Counted from the stretch's first letter, positions 29,345 through 38,262 are shown. The stretch is 64,000 nt of DNA from Alphaproteobacteria bacterium (GCA_017460085.1 JAFUBQ010000003.1:62001-126000), one strand, 5' to 3'. Made by a program: numbers and translations. Notes: generated by a model from the letters alone, not told the origin.

Positions 29345-30295
29345 TTACGCTTTCCAAACCTTACGCTTGTTGAAATCCTTTGGTTTGATAACCTTTACAT
29401 GCTTTCCCCAAGTGTAGAGGTGCCAATCCATCTCTCTTGCACCGCCTGCACGGAATTTAACCGTCAGCGTTCCATCAGGATTTTCAATCATTTCTTGGGT
29501 TGGATGGAAAATGTATTTGGCCGCTTCTTTGGCAACCTCCTTATCAAACTTCCATTCTACATCAAATGGTTCTTCCTGATACACGCCAAACGATTGCTGA
29601 CTAAAGGCTTCTAAAGAAAAATCAGCATCACGAGTGAAATACTCATCCAAAACCTCAATTTCTTGGATATTATTCAAGTCAAAGTGGCACATCGCTTTCT
29701 TTTTGGCATGCCACGCAATCAGATAATGCTTGTTGCCGTAAAGAAAACCATACGGATGCACGGTGCGCCATTCATTTTTGGTCTTGGATTGATACTTGAT
29801 TTTGATGACTTTGCAAGCAATCACGGCATTACGCAGCTTTTGCATAAACTTCGGATTGACTTTGATTCTTGGCCCTGCACGCAAAGCATAACCTTCGGCC
29901 TCAAGCAAGGCCTCGGCATCTGGCTCAATACGGTTTAGGGCTTCGCTACTCATAGAGGCTTTGATTTTATGCATAATAGTTTCAAGCGCATCAACATCTT
30001 CAGGCATTTTGGTTTTCATGAGTTTGATAGCATTTTGTAGCGCATTGATTTCGGTTAAAGAAAAGCCGACATATTGCCCGAGCGAGCCTTGCGGAATATA
30101 CCAACGTTTCGTATTATGAGCCCCATTAATCTCTTTAATCTGCGGAAATTGCTCCTTAACCATATCCTTCATACGGATAGCAGTTCGCTTGGAAACATTG
30201 AATTTTTGCATAATATCGGCAATAGACACGCCATTTTCGGCATTTTGCATCCACAGCGACATCTCTAACAACTTTTGCGTTTTCTGGTAAAACAT
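29345..30295 (-). CDS. WYL-domain transcriptional regulator (316 aa)
   Basis: The start at 30295 (MFYQKTQKLLEM) is chosen because GGAGG lies 6 bases upstream; longer frames have no such site. Residues about 1-60 are a DeoR-like winged HTH (VSIADIMQKFNVSKRTAIRMKDMV). Residues about 140-230 are the WYL ligand-sensing domain (YGFLYGNKHYLIAWHAKKKAMCHFDLNNI), followed by a C-terminal extension domain. Related regulators (BrxR, CapW type) repress phage-defence operons from inverted repeats. Here two similar dyads lie upstream, between this gene and the divergent HEPN-SNF2 operon, and a matching pair precedes the type III operon. It is therefore the probable master regulator of the island; the ligand is unknown. 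Confidence 0.9.
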   Translation of the reverse strand: MFYQKTQKLLEMSLWMQNAENGVSIADIMQKFNVSKRTAIRMKDMVKEQFPQIKEINGAHNTKRWYIPQGSLGQYVGFSLTEINALQNAIKLMKTKMPEDVDALETIMHKIKASMSSEALNRIEPDAEALLEAEGYALRAGPRIKVNPKFMQKLRNAVIACKVIKIKYQSKTKNEWRTVHPYGFLYGNKHYLIAWHAKKKAMCHFDLNNIQEIEVLDEYFTRDADFSLEAFSQQSFGVYQEEPFDVEWKFDKEVAKEAAKYIFHPTQEMIENPDGTLTVKFRAGGAREMDWHLYTWGKHVKVIKPKDFNKRKVWKA

Positions 30296-30354
30296 ATCAA
30301 ACCTCCATTTTTGAGCCATTCTAAACCAACGATATTTAAAAAGGGTAAAGATAA

Positions 30355-30412
30355 TGTCAGATTGTGACAACAATTTTAACATTTCCGTATTGGCTGATGT
30401 CAAATCGTGGCA
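30355..30412. promoter_or_regulatory. Two operator dyads between the WYL gene and the divergent operon
   Basis: Site 1 is TGTCA-GATTG-TGACA (30355-30369), a perfect dyad. Site 2 is TGTCA-AATCG-TGGCA (30398-30412), with one change. They start 43 bp apart, about four helical turns. On the minus strand the CTGACA end of site 1 could serve as the -35 of the WYL gene, implying autoregulation. The plus-strand promoter starts at 30432. Confidence 0.65.
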
Positions 30413-30431
30413 TTTCTGAACAGTGGTGGTA

Positions 30432-30460
30432 TTGCATAATAAAAATAACGTGTGTATGAT
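30432..30460 (+). promoter_or_regulatory. Promoter of the HEPN-SNF2/sacsin operon
   Basis: TTGCAT (30432-30437), a 17-bp spacer and TATGAT (30455-30460), followed by AAAGGAGG and the first small gene at 30482. The operator pair lies just upstream of the -35. Confidence 0.65.
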
Positions 30461-30481
30461 AAAAGAAAAAGGAGGCATATT

Positions 30482-30730
30482 ATGGCAGCGCTACCGTTTT
30501 TAATATTAGTGTTCTATTTAGCTTGTAAATTGGAAATTCACTGCGATGAAAGACTCAGGAAACATAAAGAAATAGAACGCTGGTGCCAAAAAGAACAAAA
30601 AAAGATAGAAAAATATCTTAATGGTTCTTACACAGAAACTAAACCAAAATACAAAATGAAAGAGGATAGCTCTGAAGATGATGAGCTATTTATGACAGAC
30701 CTTGGAAATTTCGACAATATGTTCAAATAG
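30482..30730 (+). CDS. Small membrane-anchored acidic-tailed protein (82 aa)
   Basis: AAAGGAGG sits 6 bases before the ATG at 30482, which is preferred over an in-frame ATG at 30452 that would overlap the promoter. Residues 2-18 (AALPFLILVFYLACKLE) form one membrane segment. A highly charged helix follows (RLRKHKEIERWCQKEQKK), then an acidic tail (EDSSEDDELFMTDLGNFDNMF). It is the first gene of the operon that continues with the HEPN-SNF2 helicase. No family is recognised. A single-pass membrane anchor with a cytoplasmic acidic tail is the visible architecture. Confidence 0.65.
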   Translation: MAALPFLILVFYLACKLEIHCDERLRKHKEIERWCQKEQKKIEKYLNGSYTETKPKYKMKEDSSEDDELFMTDLGNFDNMFK

Positions 30731-30755
30731 TAATATAGATGTGAAGGAGGCCGAA

Positions 30756-30902
30756 ATGGGAATTTTATTTTTATTGCTTATTGGTTATGTTATTTGGAAG
30801 TGTTTAAGTGGCGCTCCAGTAAGCACTGGCGGAGAAGACAGAGAATTTGAAGATATGTGCCTGTCTTTGCAAGATGTAGATGATGATTTCGATGTGTTTT
30901 AG
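30756..30902 (+). CDS. Tiny single-pass membrane protein with acidic tail (48 aa)
   Basis: AAGGAGG lies just before the ATG at 30756 (MGILFLLLIGYVIWKC). The first 16 residues are a membrane helix; the rest is short and acidic (GGEDREFEDMC, then DVDDDFDVF). The layout repeats that of the previous gene: hydrophobic N-terminus, acidic Phe-ended C-terminus. Its stop codon is part of the next gene's ribosome binding site (TAGGAG), indicating tight coupling. Function is unknown. Confidence 0.6.
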   Translation: MGILFLLLIGYVIWKCLSGAPVSTGGEDREFEDMCLSLQDVDDDFDVF

Positions 30903-30911
30903 GAGCGTGTT

Positions 30912-31175
30912 ATGGTAAGAAGCAAGAAAAATACGGCATTACAACGAGAAAACAAACTGAATGAAGCTATAAAACAAGAAAATGTGATTGATATGCGTTC
31001 TTTTTTCGATGCAAAACAGAAAAAAGAGGACGATTATTGGATGGCTGCCATGGTTTTGTGTATAGACAACATATCAACCGCGCAGAAAATTCGCCTTGCC
31101 TACAAAATCATCAGGAAAAAAGCCGCGATGAACTTTTTCTTTGAGAAACTGTATGATGTAGAAGATGAATATTAA
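30912..31175 (+). CDS. Small basic/helical protein (87 aa)
   Basis: AGGAG overlaps the previous stop codon and lies 6 bases before the ATG. The protein is helical and charged (KKNTALQRENKLNEAIKQEN), then has a middle hydrophobic helix (DDYWMAAMVLCIDNISTAQK) and a basic helix (RLAYKIIRKKAAMNFFFEKL). There is no signal peptide. It is the third tiny gene before the HEPN-SNF2 gene. I recognise no family; an adaptor or antitoxin-like partner is possible but only by position. Confidence 0.6.
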   Translation: MVRSKKNTALQRENKLNEAIKQENVIDMRSFFDAKQKKEDDYWMAAMVLCIDNISTAQKIRLAYKIIRKKAAMNFFFEKLYDVEDEY

Positions 31176-31216
31176 AATAAGCTCTTAATAAAGTGATGAA
31201 TTATTGTTCAATATGA

Positions 31217-31244
31217 TTGCAAGTGAGATTTTTTTTTATATACT
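31217..31244 (+). promoter_or_regulatory. Internal promoter before the HEPN-SNF2 gene
   Basis: TTGCAA (31217-31222), a 16-bp T-rich spacer and TATACT (31239-31244), 37 bp before the start at 31282. It could give regulator-independent expression of the two large genes. Confidence 0.5.
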
Positions 31245-31281
31245 ATGGCAACAATGAGAACAAATAAAAAGGCTTTGACGT

Positions 31282-34200
31282 ATGGAAAGTAATTTGGGAC
31301 AAGTGCAAAATGCATTATTAGAAGCTAAGATGGAATTAGCTTCTTGGTTAGAGGTAAAACTGCAGAAACTAAGTGAAGACTATTGGAATAAAATGGTTTT
31401 GCCAAAGTTGTCTTATCAGCAAAATGCAATGATTGAACAAAATCATAAGACTAATTTACAAGAGCTTGATTTGACATGTATATTGCGGATTTTCGATAAA
31501 AACTGGTATGAATTGAATTTCAGATATAATCTCAAACCTGAAATAAGATCCTACATTAAATCTCTTCAAATCATCAGAAACAAATACGCACATCCGGATT
31601 CTCATATTTCCGTAGCAGATAGAAACAAAGATATTTTGATATTGCATTCTTTGCTGAAAATGTTAAATATCGCTGAAAAACTCCAGAAAGAATTAACAAA
31701 TTTAGTGGAACCGACGGAAGAAACGGAAGTTGAGCAAAAAACAACATCTGTTATAATTCCGTACGCTAACGATCCGGGAGAGATAAAAGTTCAAGATATA
31801 GTAAGCGTAAACGCTTTACAAGACCAAAGAGGTGTTGTTTTATCTATAAATGGCAATGAATATTCTGTTTTCATAAATGGTGAGGTAAAGTCTTTTTATC
31901 GTGAACAGATAACAAAACAGATGAAGGAAGAAACACCTTTCATACCATTGTCATCTGTCCGTAATTATCTATCATCATACGTTATAAGGCATCCGACGAC
32001 ATCAAGCCTATACTCCTTGAATGCCGCACGAATTAACTTGATACCATATCAGTTCAAGCCGGTTATGAAAATAATCAAATCCGATCAACCAAGGCTTTTG
32101 ATTGCTGATAGTGTTGGTATAGGTAAAACGATAGAAGCAGGGCTAATATTACGAGAATTGCAAATACGTAACAATGTTAAGTCTGTTCTGATTATTTGCC
32201 CTAAACCTCTTGTTACCGAAAAGAAATGGGAACAAGAGATGAAACGGTTTGATGAAGATTTTGAAGCTATTGATGCAAATACTTTACGTCATTGTATCAA
32301 TGAGTGCGATCTTGAAGGTGAATGGCCAGACAAGCACCAAAAGATTATAATGCCATACTCAATTTGTGATGAAAAATGTTTGGAGCAGCTTGAAAAACTA
32401 AACCCATTCCCGAAATTTGACCTAGTAATTGTAGATGAGGCGCATCATATAAGGAATCAAAGCGCAATAAGACATCAAGTAGTTAAGAAGTTTTGTGATG
32501 CTGCCGAGGCTGTCGTATTCTTGACAGCAACACCAATACAGCTGGGTAATGAAGACTTGTATTCATTATTAAACCTTTTGCGCCCAGATTTAATTGTTGA
32601 TGAAGATACGTTTACTGTGATGCATACACCCAATAAGTTCATTACTGAGGCCATTCAATGTGTTTATAGAAAAGAGTATGATAAAGCAATAGAAAATCTG
32701 GAATATGCCGCATACAATACCGAAGGTGGAAGATTCATAATAAATCGCCCTGATTTCAAGGAAATTTTGAATGAATTGCGGCAAAATGATACCTCAAAAG
32801 AAAAGATTGTGGAACTTTCGGATAGTATATCAAAGTTGCACACGTTTGATAGCTTAATTAACCGAACATTACGTAAACAGATTTCTTCTGATTTTTGCAT
32901 CAGAAAGCCAGAAACAGTTCGTTCTGAATTTACAGTTGAAGAGAGAAATATTTTTAATGAGTTAAGAAGTCTGAAATCGGAGATATTGCAGACTTTTGCC
33001 GGAATCGATAATGTTAATTTTGTAATGACAACGTTAGAAAGGCAGGCTGCAAGTTGTATTCACGGCTTAGTTCCTTCAATGAAAGATATCTTATCAAAGA
33101 CAATTACGTTATGGGATTATGAGGACGACGAAGATATAGATATTGATGGTGTATCTATCAATTTTGATGATAAAGTGATTGAACAATACAGAGCTAAAAT
33201 TGATAAGTTGGTAGAAAAAGCAGAAAGATTGAGTGATGTCGATCCAAAGTTTGAAGCATTTTTCGGAGTTATAAACGAAAAACAAACAATGGAAAACAAA
33301 AAAGTAATTGTATTCAGTACGTTCCGCCATACTCTTGAGTATTTATACCGACGTTTGCAAGAACGAAACATTAGAGTTGGGCTTATACACGGTGGAATTA
33401 ATGATGAAGAGCGTTTAGCTATAAGATCAAGATTTGAAAAAGATAGTAAAGAAGATGATGCTTTAGACGTATTACTATTCTCAGAAGTAGGTTGTGAAGG
33501 CTTGGACTACCAATTCTGCGACACAATGATTAACTATGATCTGCCTTGGAATCCTATGAAAATTGAACAGCGCATAGGCAGAATTGATCGTTTTGGTCAG
33601 AAAAGTGAGGCTGTTGCCATATACAATATGATTGTTAATAACACTATTGATGCCCATATTTACGATAGGTGTCTGAGTCGTATCAAGATATTTGAGCAAA
33701 GTATAGGTGATTGTGATGAAATCTTGGGAGATATTCATACAGAAATTCGTAAAGTATGTACAAATACTACATTAACAGATGAACAGAAGCAATTGAAGCT
33801 TGAGAAAATAAGTGAAAATAACTACAGAAACATAATGCAGCAGAGAGAGCTTGAAGAACAACAAGTTGCATTGTTTAGTGTTCCGAGTAAATTATCGGCT
33901 ATGGAAGAGTTTGAAAGCTTTGAAAATTACTGGGTATCCCCATTAGCTCTTGAACACTTAGTTTCTTCATATCTCAGAGAAAAAGTTGGGGCTACTTTTA
34001 TTGGGGCCGGCGATAAGCGGACATTAAGACTTTCTGAAGAAGCCAGAAGAACGTTATTTGAAGACTATCTGCAGTTACCAATGAAAAAAGGCCGTATATA
34101 TAAAGATTGGGAAAAATATCTAAAAGGAGTAGATCAGTTCTGTGGAATTACCTTTGATATTGAACAAGCCAGCAGAGATAACAAAACACAATTCATTATG

Positions 34201-34749
34201 CCTCTGCATCCTTTGGTTACAGCAGCAGCAAAACATTTTCATGCCCAGATGCCAATTAAAACAGCTTTACGAGTTGTAGATAATGATGTCCCGGAAGGTG
34301 AATATCCATTTATGATATATTCATGGGAATACGCAGGTAATTCGCCAACTATTAAATTGAAGCCTATATGTGATAATGAGATTATTGAACAAAATATTTT
34401 AACATATTTGGAAACTGGAGCTGAATTGGAGCAATATAATGAGCAACAAAATGATTATGAAAGATTAAAAAATACAGTGCATCAACTTTGGAATAGTGCG
34501 GTTGAAACGTATAAACAAAAGGTTCATCAGCAAGTTGAATATCAAATAAACAGTTTAACGGTATCTGCAAATGCTCGCAAAAATGTGGCGGCAAGAAACA
34601 ACTTACCGGATATACGCCCAATTATGATTGCAAACATTGAGAAGGAAAAACAAGAGAAGATAGCAAAATTGAAACAACAGTCGGAAAAAGCTGATATTCT
34701 ACCAAAGCAGATATTATCTGGTGTTATCAAGATTATCCATGAACAATAA
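31282..34749 (+). CDS. HEPN (Swt1-type) fused to SNF2-family helicase (1155 aa)
   Basis: Residues about 35-135 match the Swt1-type HEPN fold: LDLTCILRIF, a conserved Trp (NWYEL), and the ribonuclease signature RNKYAH (RxxxxH, residues about 98-103). After a small beta domain (about 165-215), the SNF2 motor begins: Walker A DSVGIGKTIEAG near 276-283, DEAH near 385, TATPIQ near 415, and the second RecA domain with SEVGCEGLDYQFCDTMINYD and EQRIGRIDRFGQ near 735-775. The GIGKTIEAGLI form resembles DrmD-like helicases of DISARM, but no other DISARM gene is here. The C-terminal 350 residues are unassigned. It is likely an NTP-driven DNA or RNA sensor coupled to RNA cleavage. The next gene follows after 12 bp. 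Confidence 0.85.
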   Translation: MESNLGQVQNALLEAKMELASWLEVKLQKLSEDYWNKMVLPKLSYQQNAMIEQNHKTNLQELDLTCILRIFDKNWYELNFRYNLKPEIRSYIKSLQIIRNKYAHPDSHISVADRNKDILILHSLLKMLNIAEKLQKELTNLVEPTEETEVEQKTTSVIIPYANDPGEIKVQDIVSVNALQDQRGVVLSINGNEYSVFINGEVKSFYREQITKQMKEETPFIPLSSVRNYLSSYVIRHPTTSSLYSLNAARINLIPYQFKPVMKIIKSDQPRLLIADSVGIGKTIEAGLILRELQIRNNVKSVLIICPKPLVTEKKWEQEMKRFDEDFEAIDANTLRHCINECDLEGEWPDKHQKIIMPYSICDEKCLEQLEKLNPFPKFDLVIVDEAHHIRNQSAIRHQVVKKFCDAAEAVVFLTATPIQLGNEDLYSLLNLLRPDLIVDEDTFTVMHTPNKFITEAIQCVYRKEYDKAIENLEYAAYNTEGGRFIINRPDFKEILNELRQNDTSKEKIVELSDSISKLHTFDSLINRTLRKQISSDFCIRKPETVRSEFTVEERNIFNELRSLKSEILQTFAGIDNVNFVMTTLERQAASCIHGLVPSMKDILSKTITLWDYEDDEDIDIDGVSINFDDKVIEQYRAKIDKLVEKAERLSDVDPKFEAFFGVINEKQTMENKKVIVFSTFRHTLEYLYRRLQERNIRVGLIHGGINDEERLAIRSRFEKDSKEDDALDVLLFSEVGCEGLDYQFCDTMINYDLPWNPMKIEQRIGRIDRFGQKSEAVAIYNMIVNNTIDAHIYDRCLSRIKIFEQSIGDCDEILGDIHTEIRKVCTNTTLTDEQKQLKLEKISENNYRNIMQQRELEEQQVALFSVPSKLSAMEEFESFENYWVSPLALEHLVSSYLREKVGATFIGAGDKRTLRLSEEARRTLFEDYLQLPMKKGRIYKDWEKYLKGVDQFCGITFDIEQASRDNKTQFIMPLHPLVTAAAKHFHAQMPIKTALRVVDNDVPEGEYPFMIYSWEYAGNSPTIKLKPICDNEIIEQNILTYLETGAELEQYNEQQNDYERLKNTVHQLWNSAVETYKQKVHQQVEYQINSLTVSANARKNVAARNNLPDIRPIMIANIEKEKQEKIAKLKQQSEKADILPKQILSGVIKIIHEQ

Positions 34750-34761
34750 AGGACTTGGACT

Positions 34762-37700
34762 ATGGTTAAAAGAGCAAAAACTTTTGATGAATTATATAAA
34801 AATAGATTAAAATGGGTGGAAACTTCGGAGGATAATGGTTTCAACGAAGGTATTCTGAAACTTTTAACCGAATTGTACCCTGATAAAGCGCACTTTGTTT
34901 ATGAACTTTTGCAAAACGCAGAAGATGCCAAGGCAACAAGTGTTTCTTTCCAATTATATCCCGATAGATTGGAATTTGTTCATAATGGTAGCCGTTTATT
35001 TAGCTTAGATGACATTGATTCAATAACAAGCATCGCTAATACAACAAAAACCAAAGAAGATCACACTATTGGTAAGTTCGGTGTTGGTTTTAAGGCAGTG
35101 TTTTCATATACACAAACACCACAAATACGCTCAGGAGATTGGAACTTTGAAATAGAAAGATTGGTAATACCAGCACCATTAGAGCCGATAAAGGGTATAG
35201 ATCAAGAAAAAACTTATTTTACTTTTCCGTTTAATAATCCAAAGAAAACACCGGAAAAAGCATATATAGAAACTAAAATCGGATTGGAAAAATTACCACC
35301 GGAAACGTTGTTATTCTTAAATAATATACAAGAGCTAACATGGACTATAAAAGATGAAGAGCATAAAATAAGCAAAAAGGAGCAAGATCATATTGTTTCA
35401 CTCTATGTAGATGATAATACAAAGCCTATAGTTCAGTATTTGAGATTCACCAAGAATAATATAACATTAGTAACCAGCAATGGCGTTACGGAGCATTTAT
35501 CCGTGGCTCTAGCGTATAAACTGGAAGAAGATGGCGATAAAAAGTTAAAAATCGTACCAATATCTCCTTCTGAACATAATGTTTTCATATATTTCCCTGC
35601 AGAAAAAGAAGATTCAGAATTAAGGTTTTTGATTAATGCACCATTTGATTCGGAAGTATCTCGTGCAAGTATTCGTGATACAGATGACAATGCGTTGCTG
35701 ATTAAAGAAATTGTTGATCTACAAATTGAAACGATGGAATATTTACGTGATAATGGTTATATAACGACGGATTTCTTGGGCGTTTTACCTAATTCTAAAG
35801 ACCAATTATCCGAAATGTATCAAGTGTTTCACAAAAAACTTGTAAATCTTTTCAATAATGAAGATTTTACTCCTACAATGTCTGGAGAATTTCGCCCTGC
35901 AAGCGGCTTATACAAAGGCTCATCTATGTATACAAATGGCCCCCATATAGCTGAATTTATAAGTGATGAAGAATTAAGTGAAATGCTTGAAGCTGAAGAT
36001 AAGGATGAATATGGATATTATGAAGATGATGAAGACTATGAAGATGACGAAGACTATGAGGACAGCGAAGATGATAAAAATGTGGTTGTAGGAGAGGATC
36101 CTAATACACAGAAAAAAATATTATGGGTTAAAAATACCATGCAAAATTCGTTAGCAGATTTCTTTTTACAAGATTTGAAATTGAATGAATTTGAGGCATG
36201 GGAACTATATCATTGGTTTGTTGACGGCTGGGAAAACGATAACAGAATTAGTGTTTGGAAAAAAATCATTGTGTCCAAAGAATTCAAAGATTTAATAAGA
36301 TTCTATAGGATGTTGTTACAAGATTTTGAGGATTATGGTGATGAAGGTCATTGCGGTTCTGAGTTAGGTTCTTACCCTTTATTTCGTTGTATAGATGGAA
36401 AAATGTATTCGTTACGAGATAAGGTGTATATTCAACCAGAAGATGGATGGCTTGAAGGATTAGAATCTTTTCATTTTATTGATAATAAATCATTTGGTTC
36501 ATCACAACAAAAAAACAAAATATTAGAACTATTTAAGGAATACTTTGAAATTGAAGAGTTTTCAGAGGAAGTAATCCATGAAAATGTTCTCAATGCAATA
36601 TTTAATCTCTATAGACTAAAGGGTTTAGAAGAAAATGATATATCTGTTTCAAAACATATTCAGGATATTAAATACATTATAAATAGTTACGAAAAAAATA
36701 AGAACGATTCCGCATTTATAGATAAATTAAAAAGAATCAATTTTATTTTGACTACTGATAAAAGATACGTTTCTGTGAGTGAAGTTTATTCCGACATACG
36801 TTATGGAAATAATCATGATTTAATGAAAGAAGCTAGAGATATTCTAAATTTATCAGAAATTAGCATTAAATATAAAGAGAAATTAAGTAGTAAACAAGTT
36901 GAATCATTTGTTAATATGATAAATGTTTTAGGAATACATGAGTGTTTATGGGTTGAAAAAGTAAGATGGCAGGATAATCCTAATGCAAACATATTGTATC
37001 AAAACTACAAATATCGAGAGGTGAGTGATACTTGCTTAAAAGGTGATTTTCAAATTTACAAATTACCAGAGATTATTGAAAATATCCGTAAAAAACCAAG
37101 ACTATCACACCTTATTTGGAATACGATTATAGAAGATTATACATTATGTCTTAAAAATGAAGCATATTATCAGCCTAATCGTTCAGCACCAATGTTGAAA
37201 ATTCCTGCTCAATATATTTGTACGTTATCTAGTAATGCGTGGATACTAGATAAAAATGGATATTTGCAAAAGCCGGAAGACATGACTTTCGAGGATTTAC
37301 CAATAAATGAAAACTGGAAAAGACCACCTGAATATTATGAACATCCTATACTAAAAGCAATAGGGTTTGGTAAAAACACTCAACAACAGAGAGAAGAACA
37401 ACAAAGAAAAGATCAAGTTGCTAAATCAGTAGGTCTTGAGAATGCTCATGAAGTTGAGGAACTAAAAAAACTAAGAGATGTAATGAAAGAAGCCGGCGTA
37501 ACAAATGAAGAGGTGATAAATTTTATTCAACGTAGGCAAGAAAAAGGTAATAAACCACTACCAGAATCAGCATCTAAAAATCCAGAAAGACGGCAAGTAA
37601 AAGTTTCTGATGAATACGAAAATGCATCGGAACAAGTTTATGAAACAAAAGAACGTTCGGTAAGGGTATCTGATACTCTGGTGAGAAGAGATGCGCGACA

Positions 37701-38262
37701 ATATTTGTTGGAAGAGTATACAAATAAAGAAGACGGTGAAATGATCTGTCAAATGTGCCAACAAGAACTTCCATTTAAGAAAAAAGATGGACAATACTAT
37801 TTTGAAACGACGCAAATTTTTAATAATATGAATAAGGAGGAAAAACGTCAGTATTTGGCGTTATGCCCTAATTGTGCAGCAGAATATGATGAATGGGTTC
37901 GTAAAGATGAGAAAATGGCTGAATATATCCGTAATAGAATTGCAGAGAGACGGTATATTAAAGGAGAAAAATTTGTTGAACTTAATTTCTCTATTCATAA
38001 TGAACCACATACTCTGTACTTCACCGGTACACATTATTTAGATTTACGGAGTGTCTTATTTCCAAATATTGATAATAATATAAATCAGACATTTTGGGTA
38101 AGCTTAGAAAATGAAAATGTTATATTACAAATTGGAGACATTGTGCGTTCGGAGCATTTCGGAGAAGGTAAAGTTGTAAATATATTTGATGATACAGTTG
38201 AAGTACAATTTTCTGATGGAAAAAAACGTATTAATAGAGATTATTTAGAGAAAAAAGAATAA
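34762..38262 (+). CDS. Sacsin/NOV-like HATPase with zinc-binding and Tudor-like C-terminus (1166 aa)
   Basis: The N-terminus is a GHKL/Hsp90-like ATP site of the sacsin type: N-box YELLQNAEDA near residue 48 and GKFGVGFKAVF near 110. A very acidic stretch lies about 405-445 (DEDYEDDEDYEDSEDD). Two CxxC pairs near residues 995 (CQMC) and 1035 (CPNC) likely bind zinc, as in HNH or zinc-ribbon folds. The last 45 residues (VRSEHFGEGKVVNIFDDTVE) resemble the Tudor-like tail of UvrD/PcrA. It is coupled to the HEPN-SNF2 gene (12 bp gap). By analogy with other HATPases in defence islands it may act as an ATP-gated clamp or chaperone. Catalytic details cannot be claimed. Confidence 0.8.
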   Translation: MVKRAKTFDELYKNRLKWVETSEDNGFNEGILKLLTELYPDKAHFVYELLQNAEDAKATSVSFQLYPDRLEFVHNGSRLFSLDDIDSITSIANTTKTKEDHTIGKFGVGFKAVFSYTQTPQIRSGDWNFEIERLVIPAPLEPIKGIDQEKTYFTFPFNNPKKTPEKAYIETKIGLEKLPPETLLFLNNIQELTWTIKDEEHKISKKEQDHIVSLYVDDNTKPIVQYLRFTKNNITLVTSNGVTEHLSVALAYKLEEDGDKKLKIVPISPSEHNVFIYFPAEKEDSELRFLINAPFDSEVSRASIRDTDDNALLIKEIVDLQIETMEYLRDNGYITTDFLGVLPNSKDQLSEMYQVFHKKLVNLFNNEDFTPTMSGEFRPASGLYKGSSMYTNGPHIAEFISDEELSEMLEAEDKDEYGYYEDDEDYEDDEDYEDSEDDKNVVVGEDPNTQKKILWVKNTMQNSLADFFLQDLKLNEFEAWELYHWFVDGWENDNRISVWKKIIVSKEFKDLIRFYRMLLQDFEDYGDEGHCGSELGSYPLFRCIDGKMYSLRDKVYIQPEDGWLEGLESFHFIDNKSFGSSQQKNKILELFKEYFEIEEFSEEVIHENVLNAIFNLYRLKGLEENDISVSKHIQDIKYIINSYEKNKNDSAFIDKLKRINFILTTDKRYVSVSEVYSDIRYGNNHDLMKEARDILNLSEISIKYKEKLSSKQVESFVNMINVLGIHECLWVEKVRWQDNPNANILYQNYKYREVSDTCLKGDFQIYKLPEIIENIRKKPRLSHLIWNTIIEDYTLCLKNEAYYQPNRSAPMLKIPAQYICTLSSNAWILDKNGYLQKPEDMTFEDLPINENWKRPPEYYEHPILKAIGFGKNTQQQREEQQRKDQVAKSVGLENAHEVEELKKLRDVMKEAGVTNEEVINFIQRRQEKGNKPLPESASKNPERRQVKVSDEYENASEQVYETKERSVRVSDTLVRRDARQYLLEEYTNKEDGEMICQMCQQELPFKKKDGQYYFETTQIFNNMNKEEKRQYLALCPNCAAEYDEWVRKDEKMAEYIRNRIAERRYIKGEKFVELNFSIHNEPHTLYFTGTHYLDLRSVLFPNIDNNINQTFWVSLENENVILQIGDIVRSEHFGEGKVVNIFDDTVEVQFSDGKKRINRDYLEKKE

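Noticed and set aside
29345..30478. Longer form of the WYL regulator starting near 30478
   Set aside because: It would cover both operator dyads and lacks a ribosome binding site; GGAGG before 30295 and the normal family start point to the shorter protein.
26403..38262. DISARM system
   Set aside because: The GIGKT SNF2 helicase resembles DrmD, but there is no drmA-type helicase, DUF1998 protein (drmB), phospholipase-D protein (drmC) or DISARM methylase in the region.
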